64,000 bases of DNA from Balneolaceae bacterium (GTDB taxonomy: Bacteria; Bacteroidota; Rhodothermia; Balneolales; Balneolaceae), in assembly GCA_020832285.1 (NCBI GenBank), contig JAFIFB010000052.1, positions 41,395 through 105,394 of the forward strand, written 5' to 3'. Shown one piece after another: positions 8,605 through 16,774 of this stretch (position 1 is its first letter; each line of letters opens with the position of its first letter). Under the pieces are notes generated by a model. That model was given only the letters and a program-made list of their open reading frames with translations. It did no database searches and was not told the origin of the DNA. Position numbers and translations under genes: made by a program.

Positions 8605-9960
8605 ATGTCTGCCACATTTCTGCTCTCCCTCACTGTCGTAAGTATTCTGTTTCTGCTGATTCTTATTATTTATTTCAGGATGCAAGCCTTTATTGCTCTG
8701 CTGGTTGTAAGCCTGATTGTGGCAATTGTGGGCGGGATTCCCGTCGAGGATGTGATTGACACCATTCAGGAAGGGATGGGCGGCATTCTGGGATATATCG
8801 CTGTTGTGATCGGCATTGGCACAATGGTGGGTGAAATCCTTCGTGTATCGGGTGGAGCCAAACAGATTGCCAGCACCATTCTGAAAAGCTTCGGTGAACG
8901 GAAAGCTCCATGGGCCCTCTCCCTTATTGGGCTGATTGTGGCAATTCCCGTCTTTTTTGAGGTTGCGCTCCTCCTTTTCATACCGCTGGTGTACGATCTG
9001 ACCCGCCGGACCGGAAAATCGATTCTGAAATACGGTATTCCGCTTGTAGCAGGTATTGCCGTGGCCCACGCCTTTATCCCTCCAACTCCCGGCCCTGTAG
9101 CTGTTGCTGCACTGATAGGTGCCGACCTCGGCTGGGTAATTCTCTTCGGTTTAATTGCCGGAATTCCCTCAGCCATTGTAGGTGGTATCTTTTTTGGCAA
9201 ATATATCGGAGATAAGATCAAGCTGGGTGTTCCTGATTTTATCCTCGAACAGGATGATGACGATACTGTGGATACAAGCCTCACAAAAATTCCGGGTTTC
9301 GCAATTTCCGTAACGGTCATCATCGTACCACTTGTACTGATTCTGCTGAACACCGCTTCCGGATTTTTCTTTGAAGAAGGCAGCACCGCATACCACTGGA
9401 TGTCGTTCATTGGTCATCCCTTTACCGCCCTAACCATCGCCTGCCTGATGGCATTTTATTTCCTGGGAACACGGCTCGGTTTCACTCGTGATCAGGTTCA
9501 GGAAGTGGCCACCAAATCGATGCAGCCGGTGGGTATGATCATTCTGCTGACCGGAGCAGGCGGCGTTTTTGGAAGAGTTTTGGTTTCTGCAGGAGTTGGG
9601 GATGTTTTGGTTGATGTAATGTCAGACACTGCACTTCCTATCGTTCTCTTTGCATTTCTTGTTGCCACGGTGATTCGGGTTGCACAGGGTTCGGCAACCG
9701 TTGCAATGGTTACCTCTGCCGGACTTATCGCGCCCATCATTGAAACCGTCGGCTACTCCGCTCCACTCGTCGGATGTGTAACCATTGCTATTGCCTGTGG
9801 TGCGACTGTGCTTTCACATGTAAACGACTCAGGATTCTGGCTCGTGAAGGAATTTTTCGGTATGACGGAAAAACAGACCCTGATGTCATGGACAGTGATG
9901 GAAACAATTATTGGTGTGACGGGCGTAACGATTATACTGATTATTAGCTTGTTTCTGTAG
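8605..9960 (+). CDS. Gluconate:H+ symporter, GntP family
   Basis: 451 residues, almost entirely hydrophobic with about 12 predicted membrane segments. Family-like stretches include GIGTMVGEILRVSGGAKQIA, a conserved HAFIPPTPGPVAVA loop, and GSATVAMVTSAGLIAPI near the end with HVNDSGFWLVKEFFGM. GntP permeases import gluconate or related sugar acids with protons. It lies 95 bases after the FAD oxidoreductase, and no gluconate kinase is nearby, so the substrate stays open. Confidence 0.9.
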   Translation: MSATFLLSLTVVSILFLLILIIYFRMQAFIALLVVSLIVAIVGGIPVEDVIDTIQEGMGGILGYIAVVIGIGTMVGEILRVSGGAKQIASTILKSFGERKAPWALSLIGLIVAIPVFFEVALLLFIPLVYDLTRRTGKSILKYGIPLVAGIAVAHAFIPPTPGPVAVAALIGADLGWVILFGLIAGIPSAIVGGIFFGKYIGDKIKLGVPDFILEQDDDDTVDTSLTKIPGFAISVTVIIVPLVLILLNTASGFFFEEGSTAYHWMSFIGHPFTALTIACLMAFYFLGTRLGFTRDQVQEVATKSMQPVGMIILLTGAGGVFGRVLVSAGVGDVLVDVMSDTALPIVLFAFLVATVIRVAQGSATVAMVTSAGLIAPIIETVGYSAPLVGCVTIAIACGATVLSHVNDSGFWLVKEFFGMTEKQTLMSWTVMETIIGVTGVTIILIISLFL

Positions 9961-10067
9961 GCAGCCAAATATTAAGTAAGCTCTTTGTGTGGGTTTGGAC
10001 CCAGGTAAACTTATGTTCTTTATAGCTCATTTAACTTTAACTCTGATCTTTAAAAAACTTAAAATTA

Positions 10068-10478
10068 TCAATAAAGGAAATGCCTTCCCCTGGATTCATT
10101 TTTGATAAATCCAGTGCCTTTTAAATTAAAAATCGATTTAGCTACTTCTATTAAATACTGGTCTCTGATTTCTGAATCACTATCCTTCAAATTATTGTGG
10201 AAAAATTGGAATGAATCCAGTGTATTAGCGCGGTGTTTGTTTACTGTATGCAAATGTTTATGGATTGTGAATTGCTTAAAACAAAAGCGCATTCCAAACA
10301 ATAATAATCCAAGTAATATCAACCTTTTCAAATAAAAGGGTATAAGAGCTTGAGTATATGTTATACTATCAATACCCATTGCTTTAATAGCTTCTATATC
10401 ATCTTGTACAGAGGCTGTATCAGGAATGAAAAAGTTCAGGTATAAAAAACTTTTTGCAGAATAGATGCAATTTTTCAT
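10068..10478 (-). CDS. Small membrane protein coupled to Panacea antitoxin
   Basis: 136 residues. One strong hydrophobic helix (about 46-64, FYLKRLILLGLLLFGMRF) is followed by FKQFTIHKHLHTVNKHRANTLDSFQFF and a helical soluble tail. From memory, the HKHL-VVNKHRAN-L-TF pattern is the C-terminal half of larger membrane proteins whose N-terminal coiled coil is missing here, so this may be a minimal or truncated version. Its ATG overlaps the stop of the upstream antitoxin gene by four bases (ATGA), so it is translated with the toxin-antitoxin operon. Function unknown. Confidence 0.65.
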   Translation of the reverse strand: MKNCIYSAKSFLYLNFFIPDTASVQDDIEAIKAMGIDSITYTQALIPFYLKRLILLGLLLFGMRFCFKQFTIHKHLHTVNKHRANTLDSFQFFHNNLKDSDSEIRDQYLIEVAKSIFNLKGTGFIKNESRGRHFLY

Positions 10479-11461
10479 CTTTTCGGATACTTCAATATAA
10501 AAGCGTAATTATAATCAATAAGATTTTGCTCATCCTTGTTTTCTAACCAGGCAGCTTCTTCGTGTGAGATATTAATTAAATCATCTGTTTTCATTGATCC
10601 CAACGATTCTTTCACCATTAAAAGAGTCTTCCTCTCTTCAGCCGTCAACACATTTAATACATCGCTATTGGAACTTGAAATAAATCTTTCTCCTTCTCTT
10701 TCCGGAAACTTAACCAGCTCTATACTAAAAGCCCCTTTTTCCGCTCCAAACTCAAAAAGCGAACCGTATCTATGAGGAACCGGCCCCATTGGAATTGCTT
10801 GATAGGATGTTCCACTTATGGACTGCCCATATTGTTTAAAATGGCAGAAATCTGAATAAAACAATAGTTTGCAGAGCTTAACTTTGAAAAAGTTAGAGTT
10901 GAGAGCCATCAATGCAATCATAGCATTTAACTTTTCAATAGAAGGTGCTTTATAGCCTGTAAACTCATTCGGTTCCTGATGCCTGAACAACCAACTAAAT
11001 AGCTTTTCATTATTTGAATACGCAGCCTTCGCACACTTTATATACTTCTCTTTCTGCTTTACAGTTAAACTATCGCAATCATTTACCAGATCAATAAAAA
11101 GACTTGGCTTTGATGCTATGGAAATCAATTTTGCATTAGCTAACTGTGGCACATCTCCATTCTCATAATTTCTGAACGTATTTGGTCCAAAACCAAGAAT
11201 TTCAGCCATCTTAGTTTGATTTACCCTATACTTTTCCCGGATATTTTTTATTTCTTCAGGAAAAGGAATGTTGTGCTTTTTTCTATATGCACTATGCAAC
11301 AGATGCATATTCAATTCATCAATATCACGGGTTGTAAATTCTTTGCCCGTATCAACACATTTATAGTTGTTGTATGATATGGTGAACTTTTCACCACGGA
11401 ATTCCAATTCTTCATTATTAATCTGGCGTATCACTTCGCCACCTGTGTATGGACTTTTCAT
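10475..11461 (-). CDS. Antitoxin with MqsA-like N-terminus, HTH and Panacea (SocA/DUF4065) domain
   Basis: 328 residues. Residues 1-60 resemble the MqsA zinc module but have lost most cysteines (SPYTGGE, then YKCVDTGKEFTT with one Cys). Residues 65-110 are an Xre-type helix-turn-helix (RVNQTKMAEILGFGPNTFRNYENG). Residues 170-300 are the Panacea fold (KLCKLLFYSDFCHFKQYG, then AIPMGPVPHRYGSLFEF). Panacea domains neutralise many unrelated toxins, and the HTH should autoregulate. It follows the toxin gene by nine bases and overlaps the next gene by four. Confidence 0.85.
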   Translation of the reverse strand: MKSPYTGGEVIRQINNEELEFRGEKFTISYNNYKCVDTGKEFTTRDIDELNMHLLHSAYRKKHNIPFPEEIKNIREKYRVNQTKMAEILGFGPNTFRNYENGDVPQLANAKLISIASKPSLFIDLVNDCDSLTVKQKEKYIKCAKAAYSNNEKLFSWLFRHQEPNEFTGYKAPSIEKLNAMIALMALNSNFFKVKLCKLLFYSDFCHFKQYGQSISGTSYQAIPMGPVPHRYGSLFEFGAEKGAFSIELVKFPEREGERFISSSNSDVLNVLTAEERKTLLMVKESLGSMKTDDLINISHEEAAWLENKDEQNLIDYNYAFILKYPKR

Positions 11462-11470
11462 GATTTCCTC

Positions 11471-11824
11471 CTATTTAAATGGAAAATTCATTGGATGTTC
11501 TGCGATATGGAATGAAATACAAATCACAGAGCTGTTTGATTTCCCCAGTGTTATTTTGATATAGATCTCTTGATTTTTAACAAGCTTACCGAAAACATAC
11601 ATTTCGGAATCACCCCCAAAAAACTCTTCCGGCTTTGGCCCTTCAGAGTAATCTTTAACGGAAAGATTTTTGATGATATCATCCCGTTCAAACGGTTTTA
11701 GTTCAAGTGTAGCTAATGTTTGTACATTTTTTGGCCGGTCATCCTCATAAATTATATCGTAGATGTTGGCTTTTACCTTCAATCGTTCTAAAAACGACGC
11801 TACTTCTTCTTTTGTTGTGATCAT
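11471..11824 (-). CDS. MqsR-like toxin of the Panacea pair
   Basis: 117 residues, small and soluble. Layout is helix then beta strands: ASFLERLKVKANIYDIIYEDD, DYSEGPKPEEFFGGDSEMYVFGKLV, YIKITLGKSN and ICISFHIAEHPMNFPFK. The ending matches, from memory, the toxins annotated MqsR-family that pair with MqsA/Panacea antitoxins; MqsR is an mRNA interferase. No catalytic residue can be assigned with confidence. It is the first gene of a three-gene operon, with palindromes just upstream of the start. Confidence 0.72.
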   Translation of the reverse strand: MITTKEEVASFLERLKVKANIYDIIYEDDRPKNVQTLATLELKPFERDDIIKNLSVKDYSEGPKPEEFFGGDSEMYVFGKLVKNQEIYIKITLGKSNSSVICISFHIAEHPMNFPFK

Positions 11825-11882
11825 TTACAACTTTATAGTTGAATATATAAATATTTACCATATGATGACAACTATATGGTTT
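11825..11882 (-). promoter_or_regulatory. Operator-like palindromes ahead of the toxin gene
   Basis: CAACTTTATAGTTG at 11828-11841 is a 5-4-5 palindrome four bases upstream of the toxin ATG. Further up, ACCATAT (11857-11863) and ATATGGT (11874-11880) form a second inverted repeat. Autoregulation by the HTH antitoxin would bind such sites. The assignment rests on symmetry and position alone. Confidence 0.45.
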
Positions 11883-11913
11883 ATTTTTACACTTTTTTGT
11901 TTATTACAGCCTC

Positions 11914-13623
11914 TCAACTCCCCTCCAAAACCTCCCCAACCAACCCCTTCACCAACCGCTCATTCACCTGCTGCCGCTGCTCCAATTGGGCTTTGAACCG
12001 GTCGCAGATGGCAAAGAGCTCTTCGATGCGCTGGACGATGCGGTGTTGCTCTTCGAGTGGGGGAAGGGGAAATAACAGGTTACTTAATTTTGTAGCATTT
12101 ACATTTGGTTGCCCAGTTCCTGATGTACTTTCGTATAGCTGGTTCCAATACAAATTGGTATTCAAATATTTGTAGATGTATTCTGAGGTATTGGTAAATG
12201 TTGGTATAAACCTAATGAGATAAGAAGCAAATACTGCTAAATAATTTACTTCATAAATTAAAAATGACTTACCAACTGTACCACCGGTTCGAGCAATAAT
12301 TAAATCACCACTTTGTAACTCATATTTGGAAATTTCATCTTCTTTGATTGAACATCCAGGTGTATTATCCCAATCAACAGATCCATCTTGGATATCAGTT
12401 ATTCTCAAAAATTTCGGTTCTGAAATATCAAAGTCAGCACTCTCTGTATATCCGTAATGAACATCATTAGCTGTATTTCCTAACCTTGTCCAAGTCCAAC
12501 TCTCCGGCACCTCAAACGGAATTTCTCTTTCATCAACAGGTGGCAGATCTTTAGGCTTTCGAATCTCACCCTCCTCAAAAAGCCGTTGTTTCTCCGCCTC
12601 AATCTTTTTAAGGAGCTCGAAAGCAGATTCGTCGTTCGGGTCCTGGAATACGAGCCTGCCACGTACGGCCTCATTCAGGATGTTCTTTTTGAGGTTGTCG
12701 ATTGCCTCCGGGGTGTGGTAGAGAGTCTCGAAATTGGAGGTGATGAAGTTCCAGGCGGTTTTGGAGGCTTCGGCATCCGGGGCTTGCTGTACCTCGGTAT
12801 TGACCGCCAACTGCAATTTCTCATCCAGATTGGTTTGCCGATCCATCTTATCTTCCAGTTCATCTACTTCTGCGAACAGGGATTCAATTTTTTGAACAAT
12901 GCGGTGTTGTTCATTTGACGGTGGAAGAGGAAAGGGACGATGCTCAAAATAACCTTTAGGAACCCTTTGATGTCCAGCTGTACCAGTCATTTCTTCAACT
13001 CCTTGATTAACAAAATCAGGAGTTTTTAGAAAAGCATATACATATTCAGGAATTAATCCATCAATAACTGATCTGAAAATATAAAGTTCAGTTGTTCCTG
13101 CACCAATGCCATTGGCAAGGTTTCTAAAAATTGCAGCTTTCCCATTTTGGAAACAGGGTGTAATTTTTGCTAAACCGACATCATTTTCAGCGAAATGAGT
13201 ATATCCGGATTTTATTTCCTTCCATTTTCTTGTTTCTGAATCATGCATTTCCATAAATCCTTCAGAAATCAAACTCATAGAAATGAATGAAGTATCCAAA
13301 TCATCTTTGGCGTCATTACGTGGATTTATCACCCCAGCTTCATTTAAATTTGTCCAAACCCAATTATTTGGAATTTCGAATGGATAATCACTTTCTGAAA
13401 CCTGTTTAACTTTTTTGGGTTTACGAATTTCATCTTCCTCATAAAGTCGCTGTTTCTCAACTTTAATCTTCTTCAACAACTCCGAAGCCGGTTCATCATT
13501 CGGATCTTGGGGAACCAGTTTACCGCGTACAGCAAGACCAAGGATGAGGGAGCGGAGTTCGGTGAGTCCTTCGGCTGTGTCTATAACAACGTTAAATTCT
13601 TGGAGAAGGTCGGTTAGGTTCAT
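11914..13623 (-). CDS. hsdS: Type I restriction enzyme specificity subunit
   Basis: 569 residues with two target-recognition halves. Each starts with a repeat of the form LRG(R/K)LV(P/F)QDPNDE-A-ELLKKI and runs through EIPNNWVWTNL or EVPESWTWTRLG, and each ends PLPP-EQHRIVQ(K/R)IE(S/E)LFA before a spacer helix. The halves should read the two parts of a bipartite DNA site. It overlaps the upstream DUF559 gene by four bases (ATGA). It is 89 bases from the toxin-antitoxin operon, which is on the same strand. Confidence 0.93.
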   Translation of the reverse strand: MNLTDLLQEFNVVIDTAEGLTELRSLILGLAVRGKLVPQDPNDEPASELLKKIKVEKQRLYEEDEIRKPKKVKQVSESDYPFEIPNNWVWTNLNEAGVINPRNDAKDDLDTSFISMSLISEGFMEMHDSETRKWKEIKSGYTHFAENDVGLAKITPCFQNGKAAIFRNLANGIGAGTTELYIFRSVIDGLIPEYVYAFLKTPDFVNQGVEEMTGTAGHQRVPKGYFEHRPFPLPPSNEQHRIVQKIESLFAEVDELEDKMDRQTNLDEKLQLAVNTEVQQAPDAEASKTAWNFITSNFETLYHTPEAIDNLKKNILNEAVRGRLVFQDPNDESAFELLKKIEAEKQRLFEEGEIRKPKDLPPVDEREIPFEVPESWTWTRLGNTANDVHYGYTESADFDISEPKFLRITDIQDGSVDWDNTPGCSIKEDEISKYELQSGDLIIARTGGTVGKSFLIYEVNYLAVFASYLIRFIPTFTNTSEYIYKYLNTNLYWNQLYESTSGTGQPNVNATKLSNLLFPLPPLEEQHRIVQRIEELFAICDRFKAQLEQRQQVNERLVKGLVGEVLEGS

Positions 13624-14225
13624 GCTCTGTCTCCTTTCTTTTCCACCTCTCCCCGGCCCTCTCCTCGAGGAGAGGGAGTGGACTTTGTTGCTTTAGTAGA
13701 TGGTTGAGTAGAATCTGAAGATTGACTGCGAAAGCCGCTCTCTTCATGGAGTTGGGTTTGGGGAGAGGTAGATTTGAGGGTGATTACAGTTTTCTTCAAT
13801 TTCTTTAATACTCCATCTATATCATTCATAATTTCTTCATTGGTGAATCTGATCACGGTAACTCCATACCGTTTGAACTCTTTGGTTCTTTCTTTATCGT
13901 AATATTTACTGTCTGCCTCGTTATGATATTCTCCGTCAGCTTCGATTACCAGCCGTAGTTCGTGGCAATAAAAATCTACAATGAATTCAAGAAGTGGATG
14001 TTGTCGTCTAAATTTTAGATTCAAAAACCGGCGGGCACGTAAATGTTGCCAAAGCACTTTTTCTGCATCAGTCATTTCTCGGCGAAGCTGCCGGGCATAC
14101 TTGAACTGATGTGGTTCGGCACCTGCGTGAAGGGGAATTTTTGGTGGTTTCTTGCCATTTTCGGCCTCTCCCCCGGCCCCTCTCCCGCCAGAGAGGGGAG
14201 TGCTATTTTTAGAATTATCTGCCAT
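13620..14225 (-). CDS. DUF559 endonuclease-like protein inside the hsd operon
   Basis: 201 residues. The core (about 35-145) is DUF559, related to the Vsr/PD-(D/E)xK nucleases: QFKYARQLRREMTDAEKVLWQ, LKFRRQHPLLEFIVDFYCHE, LVIEADGEYHN, YDKERTKEFKRYGVTVIRF. The termini (SGGRGAGGE and SPRGEGRGEVEKKG) are translations of palindromic repeats that extend from the intergenic DNA into the frame, so the native protein may be shorter. It lies between hsdM and hsdS and overlaps hsdS by four bases. Possible DNA repair or defence role; not a normal type I subunit. Confidence 0.8.
   Translation of the reverse strand: MADNSKNSTPLSGGRGAGGEAENGKKPPKIPLHAGAEPHQFKYARQLRREMTDAEKVLWQHLRARRFLNLKFRRQHPLLEFIVDFYCHELRLVIEADGEYHNEADSKYYDKERTKEFKRYGVTVIRFTNEEIMNDIDGVLKKLKKTVITLKSTSPQTQLHEESGFRSQSSDSTQPSTKATKSTPSPRGEGRGEVEKKGDRA
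13641..13680. repeat. REP-like palindrome R1
   Basis: The inner 20-base perfect palindrome 13657-13676 (CCCTCTCC core) is preceded by CACCTCTCCCCGG. It is the same unit as R3 at 14279-14310 in the opposite orientation, and close to R2 at 14167-14200. It lies within the 3' end of the DUF559 reading frame. A half copy (GGGTTTGGGGAGAGGTAGA) is near 13754-13772. Confidence 0.7.
14167..14200. repeat. REP-like palindrome R2
   Basis: CCCCTCTC and GAGAGGGG (14177-14198) around a six-base loop, preceded by CCTCTCCCCCGG as in R1. It lies inside the 5' end of the DUF559 reading frame, where it codes a low-complexity Gly/Arg stretch. Confidence 0.65.
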
Positions 14226-14278
14226 AAAAATGAATCATTCAATTAACTCAAAAAGAAGTATGCACAAGAGTACTTCAG

Positions 14279-14310
14279 CCCTCTCCTTGAGGAGAGGGTT
14301 TGGGAGAGGT
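14279..14310. repeat. REP-like palindrome R3
   Basis: The 20-base near-perfect palindrome 14279-14298 is followed by TTTGGGAGAGGTG, making it the reverse orientation of R1. It lies in the 90-base gap between hsdM and DUF559, so R1 and R3 bracket the DUF559 gene as inverted copies. Confidence 0.7.
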
Positions 14311-14315
14311 GAAAT

Positions 14316-15746
14316 TCAGGTCAATGTCTCCTTCAGTTCCCCAAGTAACCTCCGACTCAATTCCCGAATCTCATCATTCAACCTGTTCCGTTTCTCAAGA
14401 AGCTTTTCCACATCATATGTTTTATTATCTGCCCCATTCGGGTTCTTTATGTCCAAATTATAGTTTCGTTTCTCGATATCCTCTGTAGTGACTTTCCACG
14501 CCTTATCAGTTTCCTTTCGGTCGTTCCACCATTCCTTCTCCATATCAAATTCTTCAATGCGGATCGGTTTGGTCTTGGAGTAGCTTTTATAGCCTTCGGG
14601 ATAGCTGTGTTCAAAATACCACACCTCATCGGTAGAGTCCCCTTTCTCAAAAAAGAGCAGATTGGTGTTGATGCTGGTATAGGGCGCAAACACGCCTTTC
14701 GGCAGGCGCACGATGGTATGCAGGTTATTCTCCTTCAGCAGCCGCTCTTTGATGCGGGTTTTTACACCTTCCCCAAACAGAAATCCGTCGGGAAGTACCA
14801 GGGCACACCGACCACCTTCTTTCAGTAGGCGCATGATGAGCACCAAAAAGAGATCAGCTGTTTCCCTTGTTTGAAACTGCGCCGGAAAGTTCTTTTCGAT
14901 GCCGTCTTCTTCCTGTCCGCCAAATGGAGGGTTGGTTAACACCACATCAACTCGGTCTTTGGCCTTGTATTCGTTGTACGGCTTGTTGAGGGTATTATCG
15001 CGCCGGACCTTAGGCACATCAATACCGTGCAAAATCAGGTTGGTGGTGCAGAGCATATGCGGCATCGGCTTTTTCTCCACACCTTGTATGTTTTCCTGGA
15101 AGGCCTTCAAGTCATCAATGGACGACGACTGCTCTTTCATATGCTCGATGGTATCAACCAGGAATCCACCCGTTCCGCAGGCCGGATCAAATACGGTTTC
15201 CCCGATTCTCGGGTCTACCATCTGAGTCATGAATTTGGTAACTGCACGCGGCGTGTAGTACTCCCCGGCATTTCCGGCGCTTTGCAGATCCTTCAGAATC
15301 TTCTCATAGATATCATTGAACTGATGGCGGTCATCCTTCTTATTGAAGTTGATCTCATTCAGCTTGTTCACCACCTGCCGGAGCAGCGTCCCAGATTTCA
15401 TGTAGTTGTAAGAATCCTCGAAGATCGACCTTACCACAAACGCCAGCCTGGGGCTCTTTTCGTCCAGCTCCATCTCCTTCATCTCCTTGAACAGCCCGTC
15501 GATGAACTCCAGCAATGCATCCCCGGTGATTCCCTCTTCATCATGCGCCCAGTTTCTATACCGATATTTTTCCGGGATGGGAGACTCGAAGTTATCAGTC
15601 ATGAGTTCCTGCTCAGTTTCGTAATCATCAAAAACCTTGAGGAACAGCATCCACCCAAGCTGCGAGATTCGCTGCGCATCGCCGTCAACCCCGGCATCCT
15701 TGCGCATAATGTCTTGAATGGATTTAATGGTGTTGGATATGGACAT
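14316..15746 (-). CDS. hsdM: Type I restriction N6-adenine methyltransferase subunit
   Basis: 476 residues. N-terminal N12-type helical domain (about 1-150), then GEYYTPRAVTKFM, the AdoMet motif DPACGTGGF at 187-195 and the adenine catalytic motif NPPF at 272-275. It methylates N6-adenine at the HsdS-defined site and is required for both modification and restriction. The C-terminal helices (LLEKRNRLNDEIRELSRRLL) probably contact HsdS. A DUF559 gene separates it from hsdS, which is unusual. Confidence 0.95.
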   Translation of the reverse strand: MSISNTIKSIQDIMRKDAGVDGDAQRISQLGWMLFLKVFDDYETEQELMTDNFESPIPEKYRYRNWAHDEEGITGDALLEFIDGLFKEMKEMELDEKSPRLAFVVRSIFEDSYNYMKSGTLLRQVVNKLNEINFNKKDDRHQFNDIYEKILKDLQSAGNAGEYYTPRAVTKFMTQMVDPRIGETVFDPACGTGGFLVDTIEHMKEQSSSIDDLKAFQENIQGVEKKPMPHMLCTTNLILHGIDVPKVRRDNTLNKPYNEYKAKDRVDVVLTNPPFGGQEEDGIEKNFPAQFQTRETADLFLVLIMRLLKEGGRCALVLPDGFLFGEGVKTRIKERLLKENNLHTIVRLPKGVFAPYTSINTNLLFFEKGDSTDEVWYFEHSYPEGYKSYSKTKPIRIEEFDMEKEWWNDRKETDKAWKVTTEDIEKRNYNLDIKNPNGADNKTYDVEKLLEKRNRLNDEIRELSRRLLGELKETLT

Positions 15747-15779
15747 ATTTTAAATCTAAGTTCTAATTAATATAAAATC

Positions 15780-16742
15780 TTAATCTTCTTCTTGTTTTTT
15801 GCTGGAAATGGAAAAATCTCTATTTGAACCGATAATGGCTAACGATTTCTTATGAAAAACCTCCAAACACATATTAACATTGTTCAAAAAACTGTGGATG
15901 TCATTTGAAAGTATATATTCTGGACTTGTGTCTTTGATGCAATCACCCAAAAGTTTAGTTGCTTCTTCTTTGTCAATAACAAAACTATGATCTTTATATT
16001 CGTAGACTAATTTATGAGCTATCTCTGAAATATTTATCTTTTGATCCTTTTCACTTAATAGCCTGGTAGCATATTGCACAGCAGATTCAGAAACTCTTTC
16101 AAAGTAGCCAAGTATCCTCAAATCAAGTTTTTCTTTCATAAACTCTGAAAACATGTTGCTTGAATTGGGATATTTGGAAACAATCTTTGCTATACTTTCC
16201 AAAGAACTACTTATCCCTAATGCTGGTAGCCCCCCAAATTGTGGATCTATTGGGCCAAGTTCACTCATTGGTCCCATATGAATTTCCTGACCACCTAATG
16301 CAATTAGTGTGGCAGCTGACTTTGCTTTTCTTGGAACAGCTACAACGAATTTTTTAGATAATTCTTTACAAGTTTTACTGATTAAGTATGCTGGCTCAAT
16401 TCTTCCTCCGTGATTATGGATAATCATCAATATTGGTTTCTCATTATCTGTAGAAATCGCATTATAAATCCTATCAACCATACCTTCTGATATTCTGTTG
16501 TTTGGCTCATACAAGAAAAGAATAAGATACTCTGAACTGATTTCGTGTCTCTTAGTAATTTTAAGAATTTGCTTATAAAGTAATGGTCTAAGATCGTTAA
16601 CCTTATCCTCTGGAATATTGGCTATTAGATTTAAAAGATTCTCAAATTTCTCAAGATCAATATCATTTTCTTTTTTCTCATTAATACCCTCACTATCTTT
16701 CTTTTTGGCATCTTGTTCTGTCGTGCTTTTCTTTTTACTCAT
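15780..16742 (-). CDS. SDH-family Clp-fold serine protease in the hsd operon
   Basis: 320 residues, soluble. A Lys/Glu-rich N-terminus (1-35) is followed by a ClpP/crotonase-type fold: PILMIIHNHGGRIEPAYL, VVAVPRKAKSAATLIALGG with probable nucleophile Ser142, and MGPMSELGPIDPQFGG with Asp166. This matches the SDH (Ser-Asp-His) Clp-fold proteinase family related to SppA/S49. No signal peptide or membrane segment is seen, so it should act in the cytoplasm. It sits between hsdR and hsdM with gaps of about 32 bases, so it is probably co-transcribed with the restriction system. Confidence 0.8.
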   Translation of the reverse strand: MSKKKSTTEQDAKKKDSEGINEKKENDIDLEKFENLLNLIANIPEDKVNDLRPLLYKQILKITKRHEISSEYLILFLYEPNNRISEGMVDRIYNAISTDNEKPILMIIHNHGGRIEPAYLISKTCKELSKKFVVAVPRKAKSAATLIALGGQEIHMGPMSELGPIDPQFGGLPALGISSSLESIAKIVSKYPNSSNMFSEFMKEKLDLRILGYFERVSESAVQYATRLLSEKDQKINISEIAHKLVYEYKDHSFVIDKEEATKLLGDCIKDTSPEYILSNDIHSFLNNVNMCLEVFHKKSLAIIGSNRDFSISSKKQEED

Positions 16743-16774
16743 AAATGCTAATAATAATTTTGATTTAAGTGAGA

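Noticed and set aside
8506..9069. Long antisense frames over gntP and other genes
   Set aside because: Shadow frames on the opposite strand of clear genes, rich in Pro/Ser/Arg and without family features.
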